A stretch of 64,000 bases of DNA from Roseateles sp049532965 (GTDB lineage: Bacteria > Pseudomonadota > Gammaproteobacteria > Burkholderiales > Burkholderiaceae_C). This document shows positions 37,142-46,270 of this stretch, piece after piece. Made by a program: the position numbers and the translations under genes. A model generated the notes under the pieces. The model was given only the letters and a program-made list of their open reading frames with translations, had not been told where the DNA came from and did not search any database. The DNA lies in contig NZ_CP186694.1 in assembly GCF_049532965.1 (NCBI RefSeq), forward strand, positions 682,001 through 746,000. Direction: 5' to 3'. The first letter of the stretch is position 1, and each line of letters starts with the position of its first letter.

Positions 37142-39735
37142 CACCAATCCTCCCGCACGGCGCGCAGCGCCTCGCCCTGTCCGGCACGCAGCGCCCGGGC
37201 GCTGGCCCAGGCGGCGGTCGCGGCGGTCGCCGCCAGGCTGGCCGCGAGCAGCGCCGCCACCCGCCAGACCGGGATGGACCAGTCCATGCTCCAGTGGAAG
37301 CTCTGCGGATTGAGCCGGAACACCAGCACCGCGCTGATCGCCAGCCCGACCAGCACGCCCATCGCCGCGCCGGCCACCGCTTGCAGCAGGCTCTCGCCCA
37401 GCACCAGCCGGCGCAGCATCGCGCGCGTCAGGCCCAGGTGCAGCAGCAAGCCGAATTCGCGCCGGCGCGCCAGCAACTGGGCCGACAGGCTGGCCGCGAC
37501 CCCGAAGAGCCCCAGGCCGAGCCCGACCGCCTGCAGCCAGTAGGTGATGGCAAAGCTGCGGTCGAAGACCGCCAGCGAGAAGCGTCGCAACTCGCCCGCC
37601 GACGCGATCTCCAGCGACTCCGGCGCGCCCGACGCGTCGCGCAACGCCTGCTGCGCCGCGACGGGATCGGCACCCGGGCGCAACCAGAGCGCGAGTTCGG
37701 TGATCGCGGCGTCGCCGCTGAGGCGTTCCCAGTCGCGGCGCTCCATCAGCACGGCGCCGGTCTGGCGGCTGTAGTCGCGCCAGACCGCCTTCACCGCCAC
37801 GGGCCATTGGCGCCCGTCGATGCGCAGCATCAGGCGGTCGCCGGCGGCCAGGCGCCATTCGTCGCGCATGGCCTCGTTGATGTAGACGGCCGGCACGCCG
37901 GCGGGCAGCGCTGCCGGTTCGCCCGACAGCGGCAGCCGATGGTCGAGCGGCCGCGCCAGCAGCGTGGTGCTGCCGGCCATGCCGCGCACCGTCATGCCGA
38001 TCGTGCGCGTGCGCTGCGCGGCGACGCGCTCGATCATCGGCAGCGCCGCGGCCGATGCAGCCAGGCCGGGCGGCATCGGCTGGCCTTGCTGGTCGCTGTC
38101 GCGGGCGGTCTGTCGCAGGTAGAGGTCGGCCGGCAGCATGTCGGTCAGCCACTGGTCCAGTGATTGGCGGAAGCTGGCGACCATCACCAGCATCGCCACC
38201 GCGAGCGCCAGCGCGACCAGCACGCCGGCGATCAACCGGCCGGCCTCGCCCGCCTGGTCGCGCGCGCGCTCGACGGCCAGCAGGGGCAGCGCGCGGCGCG
38301 CGGCCCAGCCGCGCATCACCCCGGTGATCGCGCGCAGCACGAAGGGCACGCTGCCGAGCGCGCCCAGCAGCAAGGCCACCATCGCCGCATAGGTGCCCCA
38401 GGGAACGCCGGCGACGGGCGGCAATGCCGTCAGCGGCAGCGCCGCGACCAGCAGCAGCGGGCCGGCCCACCACCAGCGTCCCGCGTCGCCGCTGCTGCCC
38501 AGGCCCTTGAGCACCTGCGCCACGGGCAGCGCGCGCAAGCGGGCCAGCGGCAGCGCCGCCGCGCCCAGGCTCACCAGCGGGCCGAGCGCCAGCAATCCCA
38601 GGACCGAGGCCATCGACAGCCGCAGTTCCGGCCGGCCGCCGCTGAGCCCGGTGAGCCCGCTGCCCAGGTCGCCGCCCAGCGCATGCAACCCGAGTTCCGC
38701 GAGCCCGACGGCCAGGCCCAGCCCGAGCACCGCGCCCGCCAGGCCGAGCGCCAGGGCCTCCGATACCAGCAGCGCCAGCCGCTGCCGCGCGCTCATGCCG
38801 AGCACGCCGAGCAGCGCGAGCTGCGGCAAGCGCTGGGCGACCGACAGGCTGTGCACCGCGAAGACCATGAAGGCGCCGACGAACAGCGCCATCAGTGACA
38901 GCACGCCGAGGTTGAGGCGGTAGGCGCGGGTGAGGCGGCGCGCCTCATCGGCCTGGCGGCGTGCCTGGTCCTCGGGTGCCTGCGCCTGCACGCCGGGCGG
39001 CCAGGCGGCCGGCAGCGCTCGTCCCGGTGCCATGCGCACCAGGATCGCGTCGAGCTGGCCCGGCCGACCGAGCAACTGCTGCGCCCACCCGATGTCGACA
39101 ATCACCAGTGCTTGCTGGCGATCGGGGATGCGGCCGGCGATCGGCAGCGGCGCGGCGCCGCCGGGAAGGTCGATGCGCAGCGCCTGAGGGACCGTGTCGG
39201 TCCCCGCGGCGTCGATACCCAGCCGCGTCCAGGCGGCGTCGCTGACGAGCAGGGCCGGCTCGCGCAGGGCGCGGGCGAGGTCCATGCCGTCGAGCCTGGG
39301 CATCCATTGCGGATGGAAAGCGCCGAGCTGAAGCAGGTCCAGGCCGATCAGGCGCACGCGCTGCCATTGGCCGTCGCGGTCCTGGACGCGGATGCTGGCG
39401 TCGAGCCGGGGCGCGAGGGCGGCGATGTCGTCGCGGGCGGCCAGCACGCCATAGAAGCTGTCGGACAGCGGCGCCGCGCCCGGCGACGCGCTGAGCTGGA
39501 TATCGGCCTGCGCGCTGCTCTGCCGGGCGGCGGACTCGAACTGCGCCAGTGCGGAGGCGTTGATCCAATGGACCGCACCAGCCAGCGCCAGGCCGAGCGC
39601 GATCGTCAGCAGCGCCGCGACCTGGCGGCCCCACTGGAGCCGCAGCGCGGGCAAGGAGAGCTGCCACCACCAGCCCCAGGCGCGGCGCAACGCGGCCAGG
39701 GCGGCGGGGCGGGAAGGGTCGGCCGTCTCGGTCAT
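37141..39735 (-). CDS. FtsX-like ABC transporter permease (MacB/LolC type, double)
   Basis: Inner-membrane permease of 864 residues. An N-terminal helix (about 38-58) precedes a large periplasmic domain, then FtsX-type three-helix groups near 280-400 and 740-850, and a further helix set at 440-530. This two-FtsX architecture is typical of the attFG-like exporters that extract lipophilic substrates or lipoproteins. It lies 16 bp after the ATPase gene and overlaps the AttH-like gene by one base, so the three form one operon. Confidence 0.88.
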   Translation of the reverse strand: MTETADPSRPAALAALRRAWGWWWQLSLPALRLQWGRQVAALLTIALGLALAGAVHWINASALAQFESAARQSSAQADIQLSASPGAAPLSDSFYGVLAARDDIAALAPRLDASIRVQDRDGQWQRVRLIGLDLLQLGAFHPQWMPRLDGMDLARALREPALLVSDAAWTRLGIDAAGTDTVPQALRIDLPGGAAPLPIAGRIPDRQQALVIVDIGWAQQLLGRPGQLDAILVRMAPGRALPAAWPPGVQAQAPEDQARRQADEARRLTRAYRLNLGVLSLMALFVGAFMVFAVHSLSVAQRLPQLALLGVLGMSARQRLALLVSEALALGLAGAVLGLGLAVGLAELGLHALGGDLGSGLTGLSGGRPELRLSMASVLGLLALGPLVSLGAAALPLARLRALPVAQVLKGLGSSGDAGRWWWAGPLLLVAALPLTALPPVAGVPWGTYAAMVALLLGALGSVPFVLRAITGVMRGWAARRALPLLAVERARDQAGEAGRLIAGVLVALALAVAMLVMVASFRQSLDQWLTDMLPADLYLRQTARDSDQQGQPMPPGLAASAAALPMIERVAAQRTRTIGMTVRGMAGSTTLLARPLDHRLPLSGEPAALPAGVPAVYINEAMRDEWRLAAGDRLMLRIDGRQWPVAVKAVWRDYSRQTGAVLMERRDWERLSGDAAITELALWLRPGADPVAAQQALRDASGAPESLEIASAGELRRFSLAVFDRSFAITYWLQAVGLGLGLFGVAASLSAQLLARRREFGLLLHLGLTRAMLRRLVLGESLLQAVAGAAMGVLVGLAISAVLVFRLNPQSFHWSMDWSIPVWRVAALLAASLAATAATAAWASARALRAGQGEALRAVREDW

Positions 39736-39751
39736 CGCGCTGGGTTGCTGC

Positions 39752-40411
39752 TCAAGCCTCGACGAGGCGGCCGTTCTCGAGCCGCAGCCGCCGGTCCGCG
39801 AGCTCGGCCGCGTGCGCCGAATGCGTCACCAGCAGGCAGGCGGCCTGTTGCTCGCGCAACTGCTGCCGCAACAGGCGCATCACCTGGTCGGCGTGCGCCG
39901 GGTCCAGGTTGCCGGTCGGTTCGTCCGCCAGCACCAGCACCGGCCGATGCACCAAGGCCCGCGCGATCGCGACGCGCTGCAACTGGCCGCCCGACAGCTG
40001 GCGTGGCAGGTGCCGGGCGTGCGCCGTCAGGCCGACGGCGGCCAGCATCTCCGCCACCCGCGCGGGATCGGGCCGGCCCTGCAGCAGCAGCGGCAGCGCG
40101 ACGTTGTCCTGGACCGTCAGGTGAGGGAGCACATGGAAGGCCTGGAACACGAAGCCGAGTTGCTCGCGGCGCAGCCGCGCCTGGCCGGGCTCGTCCAGCG
40201 CCAGCAGGTCTCGTCCCTGCAGCACGACCTGTCCCCGGTCCAGCGGTTCCAGCCCCGCCAGCCCGTTCAGCAGCGTCGACTTGCCACTGCCGGATTCGCC
40301 CAGCAGGGCCAGCATCTCGCCGCGATGCAGCGTCAGCGAGAGGTGCTCGAACAGCGTCTGGGCGCCGTAGCGCTTGGTCAGGCCGGAAGCGATGAGGAGG
40401 GGAACATCCAT
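39752..40411 (-). CDS. ABC transporter ATP-binding protein (LolD/MacB type)
   Basis: 219-residue ATPase energising the adjacent FtsX-like permease. Motifs are Walker A GESGSGKST, signature LSGGQLQRVAIARAL, Walker B VLVLADEPTGNLD and the H-loop VTHSAH. The start giving MDVPLLIASGLTKRYG is family-typical; longer upstream frames are low-complexity. First gene of a three-gene operon with the permease and the AttH-like protein. Confidence 0.92.
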   Translation of the reverse strand: MDVPLLIASGLTKRYGAQTLFEHLSLTLHRGEMLALLGESGSGKSTLLNGLAGLEPLDRGQVVLQGRDLLALDEPGQARLRREQLGFVFQAFHVLPHLTVQDNVALPLLLQGRPDPARVAEMLAAVGLTAHARHLPRQLSGGQLQRVAIARALVHRPVLVLADEPTGNLDPAHADQVMRLLRQQLREQQAACLLVTHSAHAAELADRRLRLENGRLVEA

Positions 40412-40603
40412 CGTCGGGCAATGGCGCGGCGACCGGCGTCGCGCGGAGTGCGGAATCCGGCGATTGTGGCCCGAGCCTCGCGGGGGAAAGGTCTGCGGTC
40501 CGGGAGATGTGCACCCACCGCCCATCGGTCGGCGGGCATCGGCGGGGCGGGCGGGGGCGGGGACCGCGGGCAAGCCTCGCGATGCCGGTGCCCGGCATAC
40601 GCC

Positions 40604-41575
40604 CTACGCGCTTTCCGGCTGGTCGCGGCCGGGCAGGCCGCACGCCGCGGCCTCGAGGCGCTCGAGCGCGTCCGGCGCCTCGGCCGGCACGATGTGCCGC
40701 GACGGCATGCTGCGCAGCCAGGTGATCTGGCGCTTGGCGAGCTGGCGGGTGGCCGCGGTGCCAAGTTCCTGCAGCATCGCGAGGTCGGGCGCTGCCTCGT
40801 CCTGGTCGAGCAGCTCCCACGCCTGCCGGTAGCCGACGCAGCGCATCGACGGCAGGCCCAGGTGCAGGTCGCCACGCGCGCGTAGCCGGCGGACCTCGTC
40901 GACGAAGCCCTGCTCGATCATCGCGGCGAAACGCTGGGCCAGCCGCGTGTGCAGCCAGCCGCGCGCGGCGTCGGACGGCTCCAGCGAGATCAACGGCCAG
41001 TCGACGCCCTGCGAGCGCTGGCGCCGATACAGCGCCGACATCGGCTCGCCGCTGAGCAGGCAGACCTCCAGCGCGCGCTGGATGCGCTGCGAATCCAGCG
41101 GCGCCAGGCGCGCGGCGGTCTCGGGATCGAGGGCCGCCAGGCGCGCGTGCAGCGCCGGCCAGCCATCGCGCGCGGCGTCCGCATCGAGCCGGGCGCGCAG
41201 TTCAGGGTCGGCCTGCGGCAGTTCCGACAGCCCGTCGAACAGCGCCTTGAAATAGAGCATCGTGCCGCCCACCAGCAGCGGCCGCGCGCCGCGAGCCTGG
41301 ATCTCGGGGACCAGCCGCATCGCATCCCGAACGAACTGCGCGGCGGAGTAGCTCTCCGTCGGTTCCAGCACGTCGATCAGGTGGTGGGGCACCTGCGCCA
41401 GCTCGGCGGGGGTGGGCTTGGCGGTGCCGATGTCCATGCCCCGGTACACCAGTGCCGAGTCGACGCTGATGATTTCCACCGGCTGGCGGCGCGCGATGGC
41501 GAGCGCGCCAGCGGTCTTGCCGCAGCCGGTGGGTCCGGCGATGCAGAGCGGGACGAGGCCGGCGGCCGGGGCCAT
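40604..41575 (-). CDS. miaA: tRNA dimethylallyltransferase
   Basis: Adds a dimethylallyl group to A37 of tRNAs that read UNN codons. The protein has 323 residues. The P-loop GPTGCGKT is at the N-terminus, then DSALVYRGMDIGTAKP (tRNA/catalytic region) and GGTMLYFKALFDGLS. I chose the ATG 14 bp after the upstream pseudouridine synthase stop; an in-frame ATG 48 bp earlier would overlap that gene. Its usual partner mutL lies just upstream, separated here by the pseudouridine synthase gene. Confidence 0.95.
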   Translation of the reverse strand: MAPAAGLVPLCIAGPTGCGKTAGALAIARRQPVEIISVDSALVYRGMDIGTAKPTPAELAQVPHHLIDVLEPTESYSAAQFVRDAMRLVPEIQARGARPLLVGGTMLYFKALFDGLSELPQADPELRARLDADAARDGWPALHARLAALDPETAARLAPLDSQRIQRALEVCLLSGEPMSALYRRQRSQGVDWPLISLEPSDAARGWLHTRLAQRFAAMIEQGFVDEVRRLRARGDLHLGLPSMRCVGYRQAWELLDQDEAAPDLAMLQELGTAATRQLAKRQITWLRSMPSRHIVPAEAPDALERLEAAACGLPGRDQPESA

Positions 41576-41589
41576 CGGCGTGGCGTCAC

Positions 41590-43239
41590 TCAAAAGCGCT
41601 CCCACGGCGCCAGGTAGCGCCATTGACCTTGCGGCAACTGGCCGAGCGGGATGCGGCCGATGCGCACGCGCTTGAGCGCCAGCACCTTCAGGCCCACCAG
41701 CTCGCACATGCGGCGGATCTGGCGCTTGCGGCCCTCGCGCAGGACGAAGCGCAACTGGTCCTCGTTGGCCCAGCTGACCTTGGCCGGCTTCAGCGCCACG
41801 CCGTCGAGTTCCAGGCCATGGTTCAGCAGCGCGATCGCCTTCGGATCGAGCTGGTGCTGCGGGTGCTGCTCCGGGTCGCCCTGTTCGACGGCGACGCGGA
41901 CCAGGTACTCCTTCTCGACGTCCGAATCCTCGCCAATCAGGTGACGCGCGATGCGGCCGTCCTGCGTCAGCACGAGCAGCCCGGTGGAGTCGATGTCCAG
42001 GCGACCCGCGGGCGCGAGGCCGCGGCCGTGGCCCGGCGCCCAATGGATCTTGGAGGGATCGTCGCCCCAATGGGTGTCGGCCTTGACCAGCACCGAGGCC
42101 GGCTCATAGCCGTCCTCGGCCTGGCCCGACACGTAGCCGATCGGCTTGTGCAGCAGGATGGTCACGCGCTGCGCCTGCTGCTGGCGAGCGGCCGGATCGA
42201 CTTCGATCCGCGCGTCCGGACCGACGCGCTGGCCGAGTGTCGCGAGTTGACCGTCGACGGTCACCCAGCCCGCTTCGATCCATTCGTCGGCTTCGCGGCG
42301 CGAGGCCAGGCCGAGCTCGCTCATCCGCTTGGACAAGCGCTCGCCGGCGTCCGGATCGGCCAGTCGCACGGGCGGCGGCTGGCGGGGCGCGTCGGGCCGG
42401 CGCGGCCGGTCGGTGCGCTCTGCGCGTTCCTCCCGCTCGGCGCGGGCCAGCACGTCGGCCGGCCGGGAGCCGCCTCGATCGCCCATGGGCGCGCGGCGCG
42501 GGCGGTCGTCGCCGTAGCGGGACGGACCGGGCCCGCCCGACCCGTAGCGCGAGCCCTCAGGGCCGCGGCCAAAGCGGTCGCCGCCACGATCACCGCCCCG
42601 ATCGCCACCCCGATCGGTGCCGCGTCCGTAAGCCCGTTCGCCTTCCCGGCTGGGGCGGTCGCCATAGGGACGGTCGCCATAGGGGCGGTCACCCTGGGGC
42701 CGGGCTGGCCGGTCGCCGTAGCGGTCGTCGCGCCGCGGACGATCGCCCTCGAAGCGGGCCCGGTCGTCACTGCGCGGGCGGTCGCCGAAGGGCCGCCGTT
42801 CGCCGCCAGTCCGACCGCCACCCTCGTGACCGCCGCCGGAGGGGCCTCGCTCACCCCGCGAATCGCGGCCGCCTTCGCGCGGGCCGCGGTCTGGCCGGCT
42901 GGAGAAACCGCCGCGCTCATCGCGTCCCGCTTCGCGCGGGCCGCGCTCCGGGCGGCCGCCAACGCCGCCCCGGTCGTCCCGGGGCGGCCGGCCGCCGCGC
43001 TCGGCGCGTTCCCCGCGCTGGGCGGACCCGCCGCGGCGTTCCTGCCGGCCTTCCTCGGCGCGCCGCTGCTGGAACGCCGCTTCGCGTTCGGCGCGCTCCG
43101 CCTGGGCCTGCGCGAGCGTCGGGCGAGGCTTGTTGACGCCGGGGCCGCGCAGCGGCGCGCGGCGTGACGTGGCGTCGGACTTGCCGTCCGCCGAGGAGGC
43201 GTCCGCCGGTTTTTTCTTGTTGAGCTTGAGCGTGGCCAT
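41590..43239 (-). CDS. rRNA pseudouridine synthase, RluB/RluF family, with long disordered N-terminus
   Basis: Isomerises a uridine in 23S rRNA. The enzyme part is residues 300-549: an S4 RNA-binding domain (ERLSKRMSELGLASRREADE), then the catalytic motif GRLDIDSTG with D415, and the C-terminal REGRKRQIRRMCELVG. The first 300 residues are low-complexity, rich in Arg, Gly and Asp, with short repeats such as GDRPY and DRGG, like RNA-binding RGG regions. E. coli relatives are about 290 residues and have the tail at the other end. RluB versus RluF cannot be settled by eye. It lies 14 bp before miaA. Confidence 0.9.
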   Translation of the reverse strand: MATLKLNKKKPADASSADGKSDATSRRAPLRGPGVNKPRPTLAQAQAERAEREAAFQQRRAEEGRQERRGGSAQRGERAERGGRPPRDDRGGVGGRPERGPREAGRDERGGFSSRPDRGPREGGRDSRGERGPSGGGHEGGGRTGGERRPFGDRPRSDDRARFEGDRPRRDDRYGDRPARPQGDRPYGDRPYGDRPSREGERAYGRGTDRGGDRGGDRGGDRFGRGPEGSRYGSGGPGPSRYGDDRPRRAPMGDRGGSRPADVLARAEREERAERTDRPRRPDAPRQPPPVRLADPDAGERLSKRMSELGLASRREADEWIEAGWVTVDGQLATLGQRVGPDARIEVDPAARQQQAQRVTILLHKPIGYVSGQAEDGYEPASVLVKADTHWGDDPSKIHWAPGHGRGLAPAGRLDIDSTGLLVLTQDGRIARHLIGEDSDVEKEYLVRVAVEQGDPEQHPQHQLDPKAIALLNHGLELDGVALKPAKVSWANEDQLRFVLREGRKRQIRRMCELVGLKVLALKRVRIGRIPLGQLPQGQWRYLAPWERF

Positions 43240-43309
43240 GTCGGTACTGCTTCTGAAGGGTGGAGGTGGGCGACGAGCGGGGTCGTCGAGCGCGGTGAGT
43301 CGGCCGAAC

Positions 43310-45313
43310 TCAGCGGCCGCGCAGGAACAGCGCGTCGAGATCTCGGACGGTGAGCTGGCGCCACGTCGGGCGGCCGTGGTTGCACTGGTCGGCGCGCTCG
43401 GTGCGTTCCATGTCGCGCAGCAGCGCATTCATTTCATCGAGGGTCAGCTGCCGGTTGGCCCGCACCGCGCCATGGCAGGCCATCGTGGCGAGGATCTCGT
43501 GCTGCGCGCGCTCGATGGCGTGGCTGGCGTCGAACTGCGCGAGCTCGGCGAGCACGCCGCGCGCCAGGTCCACGACATCGCCGCCGGCCAGCAGCGCCGG
43601 CCGCTCACGCACCGCCAGCACCTTGGCCGACAGCGGCGCGATGTCCAGGCCCAGCCGTCTGAGCGTGTCGGCATGGGCTTCGGCGGTGGCGATCTCGGCG
43701 GGCGTCGCGGCGAAGGTGACCGGGATGAGCAGCGGCTGGGAATCGATGCGCGTCTCGCCCAGCGAGGCCTTCAGGCGCTCGTAGACGACGCGCTCATGGG
43801 CCGCGTGCATGTCGACGATGACCAGGCCCTGGGCATTCTCGGCCAGCACGTAGATGCCCTGGATCTGCGCGATCGCGCGGCCCAGCGGCCATTCCCCGGC
43901 CTGGCTGGCGGGCAGCGGCATCGCGGGTCCGGCGGCGGGCAGCGCCGGCGCGAATCCGGGCGCGGATGTCGTCGACGAGGCCGGCAGGCCGGCCGCACGG
44001 GCGGGGGCATGGAGCGCTTCGGCTTGTTCGAGCGCCAGCGCGGTTTGCGCGCGGGTTGGAATCGGCGCGCGCCAGCCCTGGGGACCCGCGAAGCGGGCGG
44101 AGGGCGCGGTGTAGGGCGCGGGCGGCTGATAGGGCGCGGCGCCCGGCTCCGACGCTTCGGCCGCCATCGGCCGTTCCCAGGCAGGCGTGCCGGTCCAGCG
44201 CTCGCGGCCCGTGCCGGCAGGCGCGGACGACGAGGGCGCTGGCGGGACTGCGGACGCCGCATCCTCGGCGCGGGACTGCGCGAGCGCCGCCTCGACGGCG
44301 CGGCGCACCTGCTGGTGGATCTCGCGGCCGTCGCGGAAGCGGACCTCGATCTTGGTCGGGTGGACGTTGACGTCGACCAGCTCGGGCTGCACGTCGATGA
44401 AAAGGACGTAGCTGGGCTGGCGATGGCCGTGCAGGACGTCGTCGAAAGCGGAACGGATCGCGTGGGCGATCAGCTTGTCGCGCACGTAGCGGCCGTTGAC
44501 GTAGACGTACTGCATGTCGGCGCGGCTGCGCGCGGCCTCGGGCAGGCCGACGCGGCCGTGGATGCGCATCGGGCCGACCTCGGCGAAGACCTCGCGGCTC
44601 TGGCCGATGAACTCTTCATTGAGTACTTCGGCAATGCGCTGCGGCAGCGGCGCGGCGCGCCACTGGTCGACCAGCTTGCCCTCGTGCCAGACAGCGAAGC
44701 CGACGTCGGGACGGGCCAGCGCATGGCGGCGCAGCGCCTCGAGGCAGTGGGCAAGTTCGGTGCCCTCGCTCTTGAGGAACTTGCGCCGCGCGGGGGTGTT
44801 GAAGAACAGCTCGCGCACCTCGACCGCGGTGCCGCGGGCGCGGGCGGCGGGACTCAGCTCCCCGGTGCGCGCTTCGAGCCGCCACGCGTGGGCGGCGCCG
44901 TGGAAGCGCGAGACGATCGCGAGCTCGGCGATGGACGACACGGCGGCCAGCGCCTCGCCGCGGAACCCCATGGTGGCCACCGCTTCCAGGTCGGAGAGGC
45001 TGCCGATCTTGCTGGTCGCATGGCGCTTGATGGCCAGCGGCAGCTCGCCGTCGGGGATGCCGTGCCCGTCGTCCTCGACGATCAGGCTGCGGATGCCGCC
45101 GGCAATCAGCTTGAGCTGGATCTGGCCGGCGCCGGCATCGAGGGCGTTGTCCACCAGCTCGCGGACGACCGAGGCGGGGCGTTCGACGACCTCGCCGGCG
45201 GCGATCTGGCTGATCAGTTCATCGGGGAGCTCGCGGATGGCGCGCCGCGTCGCGGTGGCGGCGTGGTCGTCAACGGCCGCGGAGTTCGCCGTCGGGGCGA
45301 GGGTATCGTCCAT
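43310..45313 (-). CDS. mutL: DNA mismatch repair protein MutL
   Basis: ATPase linking MutS mismatch recognition to strand incision. The protein has 667 residues. The N-terminal GHKL domain is intact (IAAGEVVERPASVVRELVDN, DDGHGI, TMGFRGEALAAVSSI, FFNTPARRKFL), followed by a proline/alanine-rich linker (about 360-470) and the dimerisation domain (VDMHAAHERVVYERLK, ACHGAVRANRQLT). The C-terminal endonuclease motif of non-enteric MutL (DQHAx2Ex4E) appears as DMHAAHERVVYE, with M in place of Q. Transcribed towards the pseudouridine synthase gene and miaA. Confidence 0.96.
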   Translation of the reverse strand: MDDTLAPTANSAAVDDHAATATRRAIRELPDELISQIAAGEVVERPASVVRELVDNALDAGAGQIQLKLIAGGIRSLIVEDDGHGIPDGELPLAIKRHATSKIGSLSDLEAVATMGFRGEALAAVSSIAELAIVSRFHGAAHAWRLEARTGELSPAARARGTAVEVRELFFNTPARRKFLKSEGTELAHCLEALRRHALARPDVGFAVWHEGKLVDQWRAAPLPQRIAEVLNEEFIGQSREVFAEVGPMRIHGRVGLPEAARSRADMQYVYVNGRYVRDKLIAHAIRSAFDDVLHGHRQPSYVLFIDVQPELVDVNVHPTKIEVRFRDGREIHQQVRRAVEAALAQSRAEDAASAVPPAPSSSAPAGTGRERWTGTPAWERPMAAEASEPGAAPYQPPAPYTAPSARFAGPQGWRAPIPTRAQTALALEQAEALHAPARAAGLPASSTTSAPGFAPALPAAGPAMPLPASQAGEWPLGRAIAQIQGIYVLAENAQGLVIVDMHAAHERVVYERLKASLGETRIDSQPLLIPVTFAATPAEIATAEAHADTLRRLGLDIAPLSAKVLAVRERPALLAGGDVVDLARGVLAELAQFDASHAIERAQHEILATMACHGAVRANRQLTLDEMNALLRDMERTERADQCNHGRPTWRQLTVRDLDALFLRGR

Positions 45314-45416
45314 GGGGGCGGATTGTAGGAGGAGCGGCGATGCGGCCATCGTCCCTCCCTCTGTCATGCCGGCTGCCGTGCTGCCGTGACTGCCGTGACT
45401 GCGGGGTGCCGCTCGC

Positions 45417-46103
45417 TCAGTCCGACGCCGGCCGCCCATCACCGAGCGCATGGGCCTGCCAGAAGGCGCGCGCCTCGGCCAGCGAGCCGTTGAAGGTGCT
45501 CCGCCCCACCGGCCCGATGCCCTCGAAAGCGCGCGGCTCCGGGCCCGTGCGGCCGTCGGTGTACTGATGGAGCGTCCAGCGGTCCCAGATGCCAGAGAGG
45601 AAACCCGGCGTCGACGAGTGGAAGGCCTGCCACAGCGGGCAGTGCGCCAGCGGCCCCGGGGTCTCCAGGCCATCGAGCCTCGCCAGCATCCAGTAGCCGC
45701 CGTAGACGACCGGGTAGCGGCCGGTGGCGGCCTGGAAACGGGCGACCAGCTCGATCAGCTGCTGGCGCGTCATGTCGCCTTGATGGCCGTCGGGATTGGC
45801 CGCGAAGTCGACGCAGGGCAGCACGCCCTTGGCGTCGAAGCGGTGCAGGTGCTCGAGGAAGTGGTCCAGTTGGCGCCCGACGTCGGCACCGGTGCAGAAG
45901 TGATAGGCACCCACCAGCAACCCGAGCTCGCGCGCCTGCGCCAGACGCTCCGCGTATCGGGGGTCCACCAGGCTGGTGTGCTGCGTCAGCTTGAGGATCA
46001 CGCCGGCGAGACCCGCGTCGCGCGCGGCGGGCAGGTCCAAGGTGGTGTTGAGATGGCAGAGGTCGACGAAGGCATTGAGACCGGGGAGGAGGGGGCCGCG
46101 CAT
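45417..46103 (-). CDS. GH25-like protein (lysozyme fold) lacking the canonical catalytic Glu
   Basis: 228 residues. The GH25 fold is recognisable: VDLCHLNTTLDLPAARDAGL at the first strand, VILKLTQ, GAYHFC, then RYPVVYGGYWML and LHQYTDG. In active muramidases the fourth strand carries D-x-E; here it reads VDFAANP (D99, F100, A101), so the usual acid/base Glu is Ala (codon GCG at 45801-45803). There is no signal peptide. It may be inactive, use another residue, or bind peptidoglycan. Neighbours mutL and dedA are unrelated. Confidence 0.8.
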   Translation of the reverse strand: MRGPLLPGLNAFVDLCHLNTTLDLPAARDAGLAGVILKLTQHTSLVDPRYAERLAQARELGLLVGAYHFCTGADVGRQLDHFLEHLHRFDAKGVLPCVDFAANPDGHQGDMTRQQLIELVARFQAATGRYPVVYGGYWMLARLDGLETPGPLAHCPLWQAFHSSTPGFLSGIWDRWTLHQYTDGRTGPEPRAFEGIGPVGRSTFNGSLAEARAFWQAHALGDGRPASD

Positions 46104-46270
46104 GGGGAGGTTCTAGAAAGCGTGTCGACCGCAGTGATTCCGCCGGCCGGTTTGGTGCGCCAGCGCACGCAGATATGGGGGACTTGACCCGTCCGCGCAG
46201 CATTTCCGAGTCGGTCGATCTCGCGTTTCGTCACGGTTCGGCGGGAGACCGGCCGCCATAATCCGCGCCC

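Noticed and set aside
41623..43167. 514-codon open frame opposite the pseudouridine synthase
   Set aside because: It is open because the sense gene has a repetitive Arg/Gly/Asp tract; the antisense product is Ala/Pro/Val low-complexity with no motif.
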